From: Macrothele yani
Lineage: Eukaryota > Arthropoda > Arachnida > Araneae > Macrothelidae
DNA: 64,000 nt
Direction: 5' to 3'
NCBI GenBank assembly: GCA_039090855.1
Contig: CM077007.1
Span: 15,301,515 to 15,365,514, forward strand
A program made the position numbers and the translations under genes. Each line of letters begins with the position of its first letter. Within the stretch, counting starts at the first letter, position 1. Positions 10,704 to 22,048 of the stretch are shown one piece after another. The notes below the pieces were generated by a model, which saw nothing but the letters and a program-made list of their open reading frames with translations, did no database searches and had not been told where the DNA came from.

Positions 10704-13114
10704 CAGTTGAGTCCCGTTAGAGCGAACTTTATGGGGCCGCCGAAATCTGTTCATTATATCAAAATTTCGTTATAATGAAATTTTTAATTTTGCAGATATA
10801 TTATAAATGACTCACAGGAATCAACTGTATTCAAAGTGTTTATACTGTATTGTATCTTAAAACATAAAATAAAAAAGAAAACTCTAGTATGTCTAATTCC
10901 ACACATACCTTTCATAAAGTTTACACCACTTTTGTACACTAGGGGTTTTCTTTTCTTATACAGTGCATATAGTATGTACTGTATGCACATAGTATTTACA
11001 TTTTAAAGAAATCTGTTATTTTTGTTTGAAAATGGGACTTTGTTGCTGCCAAAACTAAAAGTTCCTGCAAAAAATGTAAATAGGTGAAAGTTACATCCGG
11101 GACTTTTGTTTGTCCTGATACGAAATGGCAAACCTTTTCTAAGCAGCTAAGTGCTTTACACGCATTCACATGCAATGGAGGAGTTGAATGAATTTCATCG
11201 TCCTCGCTGCTTTCTTCCGCTATTTCCTCATTTCTGTTATCCGAAATCGATTCAATTATATCTGCATCAGTCAGTTTGTAAGTGGTCAGAATATTGTTAT
11301 CCGCACGTAAAAAACCCTCTAGCAAAACATCGGTAGGAACTGAAGCAGATGTCTAGAGAACGTTCCACACTGCCATTAACGAATCACTTAAATCTGCGTC
11401 GATGTTGGTCGCATCGTTTTTGGGTTCAGTTTCATATTCAATCAGTTTTGCATGGCACGAATTGTTTTTTATTGTTGCCTCAGACCCTTTACCACATGCT
11501 CCAGAAATCATATGCAATGCATCTTTGACATTCACTTTTACGGAATCGTTTTTCTCAATTCCAAGAAGAATGAGTTTGATCAACATGCACTTGTAATGGT
11601 CTTTTACAGACTTTATTATCCCTTATTCCAAGGGTTGAAGAATTGCTGTGCAGTTTGGTGGAAAGTACTCCACACAAATGTTTTCAAGCTGGAGAGGTTC
11701 GTTGTGAACCATACAGTTATCAATTAGAACAAGAATTTTTATTTTTTTCCTCTTCATCTGAGAGTTAAACTTCAATAGCCATTCATTGAAGATAGTTTGC
11801 ATCATCCACACCTTTCTATTGGCTTTGTAGTCACAAAGTAGTGACTTCACACCTTTCAAACACTGAGGTTTGGGGGATCGTCCAATCATTAGCACTTTCC
11901 TCTTCTCAGTTCCTGTTTGATTACAGCAGAAGAGAGCGGTCAGTCGCTGTTTCGATCTTTTACCGCCAACACACCTGTCATTCTTCATTGCCAAAGTTTT
12001 GTCGGGCTGTAACTGGAAGAAAATTCCAGACTCATCTGCATTTAAGACATCTGGGCTATAAGTTTGGATGAGTTTTGTCACTTCTCTTATTCTCCACTCA
12101 TTCACATTTTCCATCGAAGCAGCACTCGCTTCTCCGCAAATTGTTTTTGCGAAGACTTTGTACCGGTCTTTGAACCGATTCAACGATCCCCCGCTTGCCT
12201 CAAAATCCATAACTCCTACGCAGCCTTTTCTTGAATCAATGGTCTACTAGTGGGTACATTTCTTGATTGTACGTCTTAGAACTACATGAAAGTGGTTGAG
12301 TCCACATCTCGGAAATGAGCTTGCTTAATCTTTTTCTTTGAGGTCCAATCGCTGGTTTTTGAAGCTGCTCTGTGATTTTTTCTTTTTTCTTCAAAAATGT
12401 TGACAATGTCGACAGAGTGATCCCATATTTTTTGCCACATTTCCTTTCTTTTCCCTAAACTCACTTCATCAATAAATCTTTTTTCCTCTTCCAAAGAAAA
12501 CTGCTTTCATTTGGCTAAATTCATTGTTAAAACTTGTAGCAAAAGCGGATCGACTTGCCTTGAAGAAGACGCCAAACTGGAACATAAACCGACGGTCGAA
12601 ATTTTAAGAATGATCAAAAGAAATAAAACCTCCTTTTGCAACGAAATCCAGTGCTCAACAGCATCTTATCTCTCTTTTCATGGTCAGAAAAACTGCGTTC
12701 CAGTTGCGGAAGAAAAGGGGGGAGAGGGGTTTACCGCATGTGGCAAGTAGATTGTTATGGAAACACCGGCATCTGGTCTTAGGTCAGTCACCACGGGTGG
12801 GCGAAAATGAGTGAGTCATCCAAGTGAAAAAATTAAGATAAAGAAGTCGCCTTTTCTTTTTTAAATGTGGGGAAAAGCGCTTCGAAAGAAATGTGTTCCT
12901 TGTTTTCACGACTGAAAATTTTGTTATAATAGAAAAAATTTCTTTTAAAATTCAAAATATTTCTTCGTTGTAACAAAAATTTCGCTTTAAGGAATTTAAT
13001 TCAAACGGAATTAAAAACACATTTCATCAATGGAAATTTTGCCGGGGAATGCTACAAATTTCGTTATAACTGATTTTTCATTCTATCGAATTTCGCTGTA
13101 ATGGGACTCAACTG
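10704..13114 (-). mobile_element. Tigger-like pogo transposon inserted into PLE-1
   Basis: The ends read inward as CAGTTGAGTCCCGTTAGAGC on the left and the near-identical reverse complement on the right (about 13092-13114). TA flanks both sides (10702-10703 and 13115-13116). The element is 2411 bp. Removing it rejoins the PLE-1 coding halves, so it landed after the PLE. Its transposase runs on the minus strand. Confidence 0.9.
10996..12494 (-). pseudogene. Tigger transposase, broken
   Basis: Pieces run 12494-12282, 12210-11623, 11586-11353 and 11325-10996. The last three share one frame and are separated only by stop codons; a frameshift separates the first. NADESGIF holds the first catalytic aspartate and LVLIDNCMVHN the second. 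The third catalytic site reads QPLE followed directly by a stop, where relatives have QPLDQGI, so both the acidic residue and the next codon are altered. The N-terminal CENP-B-like DNA-binding region is largely unrecognisable. The acidic tail near 11200-11260 and the C-terminal KITDFF are usual for this family. Confidence 0.85.
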
Positions 13115-13116
13115 TA

Positions 13117-13692
13117 TATAACAGTGCATCACTATTGCATGATCAAAAAGCAATTAGGTACAGTGGATTATTGCCACATATCTCAAGAATCGTTAATGTC
13201 CTGAAAAATGTTTGTAACAAATATAATATAGGCTTTGGGCAAAGGTCTGTGAATGTTCTGTCCTTGGTGAAAAATGATAGGGACCAGGTGGATGTATTAA
13301 ACCACTTTGGTATCTATTGTATACCATTAAGGGATGAGACAGAGACGGAAATGGTGTATGTGAGTTCAATGGCTAGAGTCGTATGGTTTAGAATGGCCGA
13401 ACATAAGTACAGTATCCACCTGGCCTCAAACGCTACGGCTCTATCAAGACTCTGTGTGAACGATATGTATGTGCCACAATGGGATGAAATGAAAATTTTA
13501 CATACACCTAGGACAAAATCGCAATTATTACCGACTGAGAGCATGTATATTTATAAATTAGGCCAAAAATCCTGTAATGATGATTTTCCATATGTAATAA
13601 TAGCAGCACCCTGGAGACACCTTCTGGACATTGGAAAAAGAACACAAGTGCGCAAGAGAACATTGGACGAGACTTGTCACATGCATACATAA
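13117..13692 (+). pseudogene. PLE-1 C-terminal region with degenerate GIY-YIG endonuclease
   Basis: Open from 13135 to 13692. The early part (YSGLLPHISRIVNVL) fits the thumb region that follows the RT in PLEs. GIYCIPL then starts the GIY-YIG endonuclease, whose second half here reads MVYVSSMARV where YIG or YVG would be expected, followed by EHKYSIH. The second glycine is lost, so activity is unlikely. The domain pair RT plus GIY-YIG is diagnostic of endonuclease-bearing PLEs. Confidence 0.8.
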
Positions 13693-14241
13693 TACAACAA
13701 ATACACCTGACATATAGGTGTGTATATGTATATATAGACACTGGTGAGTTGAAAAATTGTAGCCTTCGTTTTAATGATTTTAAAGGTTAAATTTCATCTG
13801 AGGAAAGGTATAATGTATACCCAAAAGATCGAATGGAGTTAAGTGCATTTCATACTTAATAGTAAAGTTTTTAATCGAGTGTAAAACAGCTGTGTTTCTT
13901 GTTTGTGAGTAAGTACGATAAAAATAAATGTACTATGGACAGTTCATAATAAATTTACATGCTATACAGCAGTTCAGGATGAAATGTCAAAAGTTGCAGT
14001 ACAAGCATCACTGGACAAGTACTAGAATAAAATGGACAGAAAAAACCAAATGCAATAAACATTTGCAGAATCCAAGCCACAGATTACTGAACAGTGAACA
14101 TTAGTGTAAAGTACTGTACTAAATAAGTTATTTTCTTAACATTCATTTTCATAAACACTGTTTTTCAGTATGTTTTTCAGCTTTAACTATAATTTTAAAT
14201 AATTGTATGTATTAAAAGATATCATATTTTAGCAGTGCTGT

Positions 14242-14719
14242 ACAGATAGTGACCTTTAATAAGGATTCTTCGTGCGCTAAACATTATTTTAATTAGAAAA
14301 GCCTTTTCAGCACGATAAGGTATTTATTAATACTGTTTGTACTTAAAATAGACATTTTTAAGGCACATTAACTTACAAGATCTTTCAAAGCACGAAGTGC
14401 TCTATCGTCAGGTATTTCACTATATATAAACAAAACAACTGATAAAAGCAACAAGCATTTTCAAATTATGCGAGAACGTGATAACAATAACGAGGTTTAC
14501 AATAAATATCATGTGCTCGCATAATTTTAAAATGCTTCTTGCTTTTATCCGTTGTTTTGTTTATGTATATTGAAATACCTAACGATGGAGCACTTGGTGC
14601 TTTGAAAGATCTTGTAAGTTGCTGTGCCTTAAAAATGTCTATTTTAAGTACAGACAGTATTAATAAATACCTTATCGTGCTGAAAAGGTTTTTCAATTAA
14701 AATAACAGATAGTGACCTT
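14242..14719. mobile_element. Foldback pair, probably inverted PLE terminal repeats
   Basis: Arms 14284-14482 and 14508-14705 are inverted copies at more than 90 percent by eye, around a 25-nt loop. A 15-bp direct repeat ACAGATAGTGACCTT flanks the block (14242-14256 and 14705-14719). A 27-nt extension sits between the left duplication and the left arm. No protein is encoded. Each arm has the CUGANGA-stem-GAAA signature shared with the PLE terminal repeats elsewhere in the window, which is why I assign it to a PLE rather than to a MITE. Confidence 0.75.
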
Positions 14720-14895
14720 CAGAATGAATTAGCAGTATAAGTTGGAAACCCAACTATACAAGCTATTAATGCTTTTGAAAATGAACTCGTATGTCATGAA
14801 GCATGGAGAAAACTATTTAGTTCCATAATTTTCATTTTCAATAATTAAAATAATAATATCGCAACTATTAATGAATTGCATTGCACAGGATAATA

Positions 14896-15365
14896 CACGC
14901 TGTCAATAAAAGAAATTGCAACACCAGGAAGCAAATTTGCAATTTGCATTCAAATTGGTAAGCAAGATTGTAATGTGCAGATGTGCAAATGATTCTACTA
15001 CCAAACTCATCCAATGAAAGCTGAAGCTGTTATAATAAGATGAACATGGTGATCCATGAGTAAGAGATTGACAAGTCTTTCTGAGTAACATTGTAGGGGA
15101 AGACTTTTTTTTTGGGAAACTCTTGGGGGAAAAACATCACAGGTAGATGCTGAGAACCAATTGGCACCATTATTGTCATCAGCTAACAGACTTCGAAAGA
15201 GGATGCATTGTTGGCTTATATGAAGCTGACTGGTCAACTCAACATGTTGCATCACATGTAGGTCAACACAATGCAACAGTTGATCATTGCTGTGCATGGT
15301 GGATGAGAGAAGGCATGCACAGCCATTAGTTTGGAAGTGGTTAGTCTAGAGCTACTATAGTGGTA
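14896..15365 (+). mobile_element. Tc1-like transposon fragment, left end and transposase N-terminus
   Basis: The left end at 14896 (CACGCTGTCAATAAAAGAAA) follows a TA. The open frame at 15147-15329 reads HQLTDFERGCIVGLYEADWS and then ASHVGQHNATVDHC, the paired helix-turn-helix of a Tc1-type transposase. The catalytic part and right end are missing, and a long-inverted-repeat element starts right after it. Stops follow at the break. It is a dead relic from a different Tc1 family than the copy at 18361. Confidence 0.75.
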
Positions 15366-15790
15366 ATAAATATATTACTAAATTAATATTTAAAATACTG
15401 TTTTGTATGTTAATTGAAACTGCATGGGCGCCTATATCGAAGTATCATCGAACAAACTGTTGATATCTGTAATAGAACATGCAAAAAGTAAGAATAAAAT
15501 AAAACATTAAGACTCACCAGCAGTAGTTCATCTTGGTCAGTGTTTAAGTGCATGTGCTCTGAGTTGGAACATGTTGAGAAAACATCAAGCACATGCGCCC
15601 CGAGACAAAACATGGTAAGACCATGGGTGCCACCAAAGTGTTTATGCCAAGACTGAAAATCGAGAGCAATGTAAGGAGTTGGGCTATATTGATCAATGTG
15701 ACAAGGAAAAAAAAAAGAATATATATATAATTAACTACCTCCCTCAACTTTATAGGTTGATAAGACAAAAAAATTAATATTGCCATTTAG

Positions 15791-16198
15791 GTGACCAGTA
15801 CAGCTCTTTTCACGGCAGAGTTAGAACCGGCAATATAGCGTTTTAAACTTAAATTTTAAAATGAATGCTTCCCCATTTCTTTAATCACTGTTTGCTACAT
15901 CAAGATATAAAAGGTGAGAACGTTTTTCTTTTTGTTTAACCAAAATTTAAAGTTCAAAATCGGAACTTCAACTGTCTGTTGCCATATATCGTGATACGCA
16001 ATCGTTTTCTCTGCACAGTGAGTAGGTAGTGACATTTTTGAACTTTAATTTGGTTAATAAAATGGCAAAATGCCTGCTCTGTGATTTGATATAGCAAGAG
16101 ATGACTAAGGAATGGCAAAACATGCATTTTAAGTTAAATTAATTCTAAAAATTGGTACTGCGGCAGCTCACTCTGCCGTGAAAACGATTTTACGGGTC
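15791..16198. mobile_element. Small inverted-repeat element (MITE-like) nested in the larger one
   Basis: The ends GTGACC...TTTTCACGGCAGAGT (from 15791) and their reverse complement (ending near 16198) form imperfect inverted repeats of about 40 bp. The 408-bp size and lack of coding fit a MITE. It sits wholly inside the element at 15372-17262. Confidence 0.55.
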
Positions 16199-16434
16199 AC
16201 GAAGATGACACCGATTCTTTCATGGAAAGATTAAGAACCAAGTTTGAAATTTAATTTCGCTTAAAAAATTGGAGGAGTGTAAAAATGCGAGTCCCAATGC
16301 TTTATTTTATGAAGCAGAGACTACAAAGTAGAAAAGCAAAATTTCTTTTAAAAATGCGGTCACTATTTTGCACGGTTACGGAAAAATAAGAAATGAATGA
16401 ACATCATTGGAAACAATAAAAAATAAGGAATACA

Positions 16435-16507
16435 TTCAGAATAGAAATAATAACAATAAAATACTCCTTCAGAATAGAAATAATAACAATAAAATACTCC
16501 TTCAGAA
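16435..16507. repeat. 33-bp tandem duplication
   Basis: The unit TTCAGAATAGAAATAATAAC plus 13 more nt occurs twice in a row, with the start of a third copy. It is identical between copies, so it is recent or slippage-derived. Confidence 0.85.
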
Positions 16508-16857
16508 AGATTCAAAACTCGGAAAATTACGGAATATTCTCATGTCCCCTAGAATGGGCATTTACGCTCAACTTCCATAAATGTGATGAATCCCAAAAAA
16601 CGCACTTTCCGACCAGAAAAGAATAGCCAAAATCCGGAAAGTTTGGCAGGTATGCAATCATGTCGAACTTTTTAGAACATTTTGATCACTTTTAAAACAT
16701 TTGGGGAAACTCCACAATTTTAATGATTACAGAAATACACATAACTTTCGGAGGAAGAAAGAAAACAGAATTTTAAAATATTCTCACAATCATAACAGGT
16801 TTCCAGAATCTTCAAAAGACGGAAATCTGTCCCCAGGACAGAAGAATGGCAGCAGTG

Positions 16858-17022
16858 GGTAAGACATCAAATTATGAAGAATTAAACCGTTGTGTTTATG
16901 ATTCATCATTTTTAATTGAAGCTTTTATATGTCTACAATGGTTTTTGGGTTTTCATCTTTTATAAAGTTCTGCTTTGTTTCTGCTCGTTTGGTTTTAATT
17001 CTTCATAATTTGGTGTCTTACC
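16858..17022. repeat. Imperfect hairpin, about 33-bp arms
   Basis: GGTAAGACATCAAATTATGA at 16858 is the reverse complement of sequence ending at 17022, with about 100 nt between the arms. It overlaps the inner edge of the right terminal repeat of the larger element and may be part of it. Confidence 0.6.
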
Positions 17023-17555
17023 ATGTTTTGTCGCGAGGCACATGTGCTTGATGTTGTCTCAGCATGTTCCATCTCAGTGCACATGCACTTAAACCTTACC
17101 TAGATGAACTACTGCTGGTGAGTCTTAATGTTTTATTTTATTCTTACTTTTTGCACGTTCTATTACAGATATCAACAGTTTGTTCTATGATACTTTGATG
17201 TGCCCATGCGGTCTCAAGTTAAGTGCGAAACAGTATTTTAACTATTGATTTAGTAACATTGTATTTGCAACTAGCCATATATATAATGAACAACACTGTT
17301 GTATTAATGTATATAGTGATAATGTCTGAGATGGAGTGACCCATCTCTGTACTGAAATTGTTTAAATCCTGATAAGCTGCTATCTGAACTATGAATGCTA
17401 CTACTGCTTGAACTTGTGGAAATATCTGCCTCTATATATACGTAAACACTGGAAGGATGCATTGATCAAACACTTTTCTTTTAAGACATAATGGCATATT
17501 GCTCTTGAAAATTATGCTGTTTCTTCCAAAAGCTCTCCAGGCAAGTTTTGTACGC

Positions 17556-17951
17556 CTTAACTAAAAGAGACATACAAAGGCTCCAGACAACTCAAAGAGG
17601 CATGGAGAGGTGCATGCTTGGTGTAACCAGGAGAGATAAGAAGAGGAACTCATGGATCCGAAAAATGACAAGAGTGGAAGACATCTTGATCAGAGTTAAA
17701 TCCCTGAAATGGCAGTAGGCTGGACATACTGCCAGAAGGACAGACCATCGATGGACAGCCAAAATTTTAGATTGGATTCCAAGGGACAGAAAAAGACCCA
17801 GAAGAAGACCACATGGGAGATGGGTGGATGAAATTCGAAAGTATGTGGAAGTGACATGGAGGAGACTGGCACAAGACAGACCGTTGTGGAGGAAACTTGG
17901 GGAGACCTTCGTCCAGCAGTGGATTGATAATGGTTGACAATGATGATGATG
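17556..17951 (+). mobile_element. 5'-truncated RTE-like LINE tail (family 1, copy D)
   Basis: The fragment starts within TLTKRDIQRLQTTQRGMERC and runs to the end of the ORF and the GTTGACAATGATGATGATGAT 3' tail. It closely matches the 3' ends of the copies at 49571 and 53022. A TGG codon of the full copy (KWQWAGH) is a stop here. Truncation at the 5' end is the normal outcome of target-primed reverse transcription. Confidence 0.85.
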
Positions 17952-18360
17952 ATCATATATACGTCATTTGTGGACGATAGCACTTACTGCATGGGTGTGG
18001 TGGCTTCTAATGGAAATAGTAGTGCCCTGCTCAGTTTTTTTGGAAGGGGCGTAGGGCACCTCAGTGTATATCTCTGTTAATTTCTCCTAGTCTCTTTCTC
18101 TCTCTGATGTTTGGTTCAGTACAATACAATAATAAAGGGTTGCTGGTTCCTGTTATGGGGGAAAAAAACAAACAAACCAAACATCTGGTGATCAGCATAA
18201 ATGCTGGATGATGCCAGAAAGGTTAATTGCATTTAGTTATTTCAAATTCCAGGAATATAAATTTTGGTATTGCATTTGTTCAGTGGAAAATATTGCTAAT
18301 TGTAAACAATATTTTATTTGAATGCTCTAGTGTTTATTGCATACTGTATTTTTTCATATA
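17952..18360. other. Intronic, no feature seen
   Basis: No coding or repeat boundary can be supported between the RTE tail and the Tc1 element. Confidence 0.5.
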
Positions 18361-19568
18361 CACTGAAGTGCCAGAAAAACTGGTACAGACGAGCTTATGC
18401 AAAATACATAGCAATGTCGCCTATGCGCGTACTCGGTTGCATCCGCCAGTGCGTACATAAAGCGATAGACATCCTTGCCAGCTGTCACAGCTGTTTTCAG
18501 CATGAGAATGACAAGTAATAACGATTTTCAACGCAGTGTCATAGTTGGCGCTCGTGAGATGGGCCATAGTATTTCGGAGGTAGAAATGAAGTTCAGATTT
18601 TCACGGATGACCATTGCAAGGGTGTACCGTGACTACAAGAATTCCGGCAAAGTCTCCAACCTACGATACCAGTGTGGCCGCAAAAAGACATTGGGTGAAC
18701 ATGACCATCGTTGGCTGTCAAGAATCGTTTCACGCAATAGGCATGCAACACTCTCGCAGGTATCATCAGAATTCAATGCTGGAGCCGCAACAAGCATCAG
18801 CGTCCGGACTGTGCAACATACACTGCACGATATGGGCTTTGGGAGCCGACGCCCAACTAGAGTCCTCTTGATGGGTGCACGACACAGAGCTATGCGTCTC
18901 GCTTGGGCATGGCACCACCACCACCACTGGACACTTGATGACTGGAAACAAGTAGCCTGGTCTGATGAGTCGTGTTTCTAACTGTATTGGGCAGATGCAA
19001 GGATTCGTGTGTGGTGCAAACCCCATGAACCCATGGATCCCGCCTGTCAACAGGGAACTGTACCGGCTGGTGGGGGGTCTGTAATGGTATGGGGTGTGTT
19101 TAGCTGGACTTCACTGGGACCCCTGATGTGTCTACAAACATCTGTGACTGGCCAACGCTATGTGCACATCCTTTCTGAAGAGGTACACCCGTTCATGTCC
19201 TGCATTCATGCTGATGGGTTGGGCCTGTTCCAACAGGACAATGCACCTCCGTACAAGTGTTGGGATTTATGGTTAGAGGCGCATTCATCTGAGTTTGGGG
19301 TTTTGCCATTCCCACCCAAGTCTCCAGATCTGAACAATATAGAAAACATTTGGGATGCCATGCAACGAGCTATCGAACATAGGAATCCGAGACCTCGGAA
19401 TACACCCGAATTGTGGAACGCTCTGCAGGAAGTATGGTGTGCATTGCCTACAGCATATTTCCAGAAGCTAGTGGAGTCCATGCCTCGTTGTATTTCTCCA
19501 GTCTTGCGCTCCCGTGGGGGACCTACCAAGTATTAGACTGGTGTACCAGTTTTTCTGGCACTTCAGTG
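18361..19568 (+). mobile_element. Tc1-like transposon, nearly intact
   Basis: Perfect 27-bp terminal inverted repeats start CACTGAAGTGCCAGAAAAAC, with TA on both sides (18359-18360, 19569-19570). The total length is 1208 bp, typical of compact Tc1 elements. Nearly all of the interior is one transposase reading frame on the plus strand. Confidence 0.95.
18508..19536 (+). pseudogene. Tc1-like transposase with one in-frame stop
   Basis: From ATG 18508 (an in-frame ATG also sits at 18502) the frame holds a paired helix-turn-helix DNA-binding region, then WSDESCF with the first catalytic aspartate. The next codon, TAA at 18979-18981, interrupts the frame, which then continues unbroken to 19536. 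FQQDNAPPYK carries the second aspartate, and PPKSPDLNNIENIWD carries the final glutamate in the family position. The length, about 342 residues, is normal for the family. Apart from the single stop the enzyme looks complete, so the loss is recent. Confidence 0.9.
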
Positions 19569-19705
19569 TATATTAAGCATTTGGTTTCATCTTTAAATGA
19601 AAAAGAAATGTTGAAAATTCAATGTATGTAAATGATATTTATCTTGTGAATTTAAAAAACTACTGAGTTTTGCTTGTTGAATTAACGTAAGCCTTATTAT
19701 TGTAG

Positions 19706-19876
19706 GATGGCAATTTACAGTGCTATAAGAAACATTGTCCACTGGTAAATTGCACATATCCAGCTCCAGGAATATGCTGTATAGAGTGTAAGGATTGTCA
19801 GTATCTTGGTAAAGTATATTTAAATGGAGAGACATTTCCAAACTCACAGGAGCAGTGTGAGACTTGTACATGTAAG
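19706..19876 (+). CDS. VWC gene exon B
   Basis: The acceptor is ATTATTGTAG before 19706 and the donor is AAG then GTAATT at 19877. The 171 nt are 57 codons, phase 0 at both ends. It opens DGNLQC, reaches GICCIEC to close a VWC domain, then starts the next at CQYLGKVYLNGETF and ends QCETCTCK. Combined with exon A this gives the first complete VWC domain. N-C-T near the middle is a potential glycosylation sequon. The proline before the CC pair common in such domains is replaced by isoleucine after it (CCIEC rather than CCPxC), a modest difference. Confidence 0.9.
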
Positions 19877-19974
19877 GTAATTGTATCCAGTTTCAGAAAT
19901 TGTAATTATCAGTTCAATGTGTGCTGATAGCATTTAATTAATATTTGTTAGGTCTATGATAAGTTTCTGGCACT

Positions 19975-20330
19975 CCACATAGAGATTTTAAAAGTGAAAC
20001 AGCTAAATTTTTGTCAGAATGTCATGCTGTGGGTGTAGGTGGCAACACTGCATCAAATGACACGGTGGACAGCCCACATGTGCAGTTAGTTGAGCTACGA
20101 CATGGCAACTGAGAAGGTGCATATTCCTCTCTGTCAGTTGTTCATGTTTAATCTTGGGGGAAAATTTCTGCAGAAGCACAAGAGCGGATTTTTTCTGCAT
20201 GTGGCAGGAAAGCTGTTGCATCAGACATGTATGATGAGTAGTTTGTGAAGTTCAGAACTGGCGATTGCAGCATGGAGGTCAAGCAGTGGGGCAGATGGCT
20301 GAAACAGCTGCAGAGCACAGACATACTTCA
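19975..20330 (+). mobile_element. mariner-like 5' fragment
   Basis: This region matches, in opposite orientation, the sequence at about 48860-49290, for example GTTAGTTGAGCTA followed by ACATGG and AAGGTGCATATTC. Translation near 20140-20300 gives FNLG and VKFRTGDCSMEVKQW-like pieces that fit the N-terminal region of a mariner transposase, in broken frames. Catalytic parts are absent. Confidence 0.55.
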
Positions 20331-21289
20331 ATGAAGACTAAATGGAACCTGCTTGTATAAGTACATATATTTTGCCATAAAATACTGGAAATTTATGCAT
20401 AGACCATATAAATTCTATCATTGTTTTATCTAGTTCAGCCTCAGTTACTTCATATTATAGATATAGTGAGAAGTTGCTGTGAACAGTGGGAATGGAAATT
20501 ACTATCATGGAAGCATGACAAAGTTTCCATTGAAAAAATAACTCTGTTACTAGCTCTAAAACATGAGTTGTGGCTGCTGTTTATAGCCTTTTCTGTGCAC
20601 CATATTATTTCTGTAACTAGCATAACAATAAATTAATTATGTTTATGCACTTCTTGTAGTTGTTCTACCTGTCGGTGTATCATCCTGTGTTCTTATGGAC
20701 TTGGGATGTCTCAGACTTACAGAACACTTTAAATTAGTTCCACTAAATTCTGTATTGATTGAATGCTCGTTTCTTTCTCCACTACATTAAAAACTCATGT
20801 TCCTTCCATACTTGAAGCATGGTAAAGAAGACATGAATAGCAAGGGTGAAAAAAACTTATAAGAAGCACTGGCTAGTACTTCTCAAGATAATGTGAAACA
20901 TTTTCAGCCTCACTGTAGTTGTTCCAAGGTATGTACCATAACGATAAAGAGCACCACTTTCTGTCCTTTAATGTTACTATCATGTGCATTTTTTATTCAT
21001 TAGTATTTACGGTATATCCTGAGTTTGAGAATACGCCACAAATACCAGGATATGTGAGTGGTATATCTTGGGTTCAATACCTAGGGTTCAATACCTCATA
21101 TATATCTTGGGTTCAATACCTCATTCCATCATTTTCCAAGCAACATTTTTTTTTATTTCAGTTGTAAAGTTTTTGATCTACTAAGTAATGGGAATAATGC
21201 CTTAGAACATGTTTTCTGTTACTTCATGCAAAATGTTCTTTCTGTTTGGTAACAAGAATGATATTTTAGATGCTGACCTCATTCCAAGA
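20331..21289. other. Intronic, short local repeat only
   Basis: No gene is seen. At 21061-21130 the phrase TATCTTGGGTTCAATACCT occurs twice, plus a partial third copy, as a small local duplication. Confidence 0.5.
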
Positions 21290-21303
21290 GGTTATCTCAG
21301 TAT

Positions 21304-21902
21304 ATGACTCAGAGGAAAGAAGGCCAAGAAGTGCACAACCAAAGGAAGATGAGAAATAAAAAATTGAAATACATTGGAGCTTTCCCATACCTGGAAGGAG
21401 TGAGTAAAGAAATCAATAGGCACTGTGCTAAATATGACTTACAACTAGGAAGCTCAGTGCACACCGTGAAAAGTATGACTGTCAACAAAAAAACAGAGGA
21501 AAAAATGCTAGAAGAATCAGGAACCTACGAAATTCCAATAGCACACATACCCCCAATATCGTACATTGGAAGTACGAAAAACAGATTAAAAAAAAGACTT
21601 AAACAACACATATCTAACTGGCAAAAAAAGAAGCCAAAACGGCTTTAGTGCAATTCTGCTTGGAAAACCGGACATTCCCAAAGTTCGATGAAATTAAAAT
21701 GCTAAAAAAGAATAAAAAATCGGAAAGGCAAATGAGGAGGGAAGAAGCAATATTAATCTACAAAAATAAAGCAAGGGTATGTAACCAGAACGACCCTAGC
21801 ACATTATCGGGCCTGTGGAAAGAACTAATAAGACAAGAAAAACAACAACAAAAGAAAAACAGGCAAAAAAGACAAGAAAACCAGGATAGGAGAAGAAATT
21901 AA
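21304..21902 (+). pseudogene. PLE-2 C-terminal region with GIY-YIG endonuclease
   Basis: YIGAFPYLEGVSKEINRHC fits the post-RT thumb of PLEs. GTYEIPI and then ISYIGSTKNRLKKRLKQH make up the GIY-YIG module, with its second motif intact (YIG) and the first altered from GIY to GTY. A frameshift at about 21648 separates it from the lysine-rich tail (21648-21902). The RT itself is missing, so this is a dead fragment. Confidence 0.75.
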
Positions 21903-22048
21903 AAAAATTAAAAAAAAAAAAAAAAATACGGGGAAAAAAAAAGTGGTCTTAACTAAACATAGATGGCGCCAGCCGGGCTTGTTAACGAAATAGATCCAGG
22001 AAAGTTTTTCCGACGAATGGCAACAAGGAGTATCGGACTCCATTAGCG

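Larger units (their letters stand above)
9998..13946 (+). mobile_element. Penelope-like element insertion (PLE-1) with inverted terminal copy, split by a Tigger
   Basis: An imperfect 12-bp direct repeat (ATGAACAGTTCA at 9998-10009, ATGGACAGTTCA at 13935-13946) probably marks the target duplication. The block at about 10012-10150 is an inverted copy of the 3' terminal repeat found at about 13795-13905. At 10137-10164 the inverted and direct parts meet in a hairpin. Between the right repeat and the target duplication lie about 29 extra nt (13906-13934). Coding sequence occupies 10170-10640 and 13117-13692, interrupted by the DNA transposon at 10704-13114. Such complex, partly inverted copies are typical of the PLE class. 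Confidence 0.8.
15372..17262. mobile_element. Non-autonomous element with about 250-bp inverted ends
   Basis: Sequence 15372-15625 is repeated in reverse complement at about 17012-17262 with roughly 90 percent identity by eye. The 1.4-kb centre has no coding match. It holds a second inverted-repeat unit at 15791-16198 and a 33-bp tandem duplication near 16435-16507. Clear target duplications were not found, so the superfamily is open. Confidence 0.8.
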
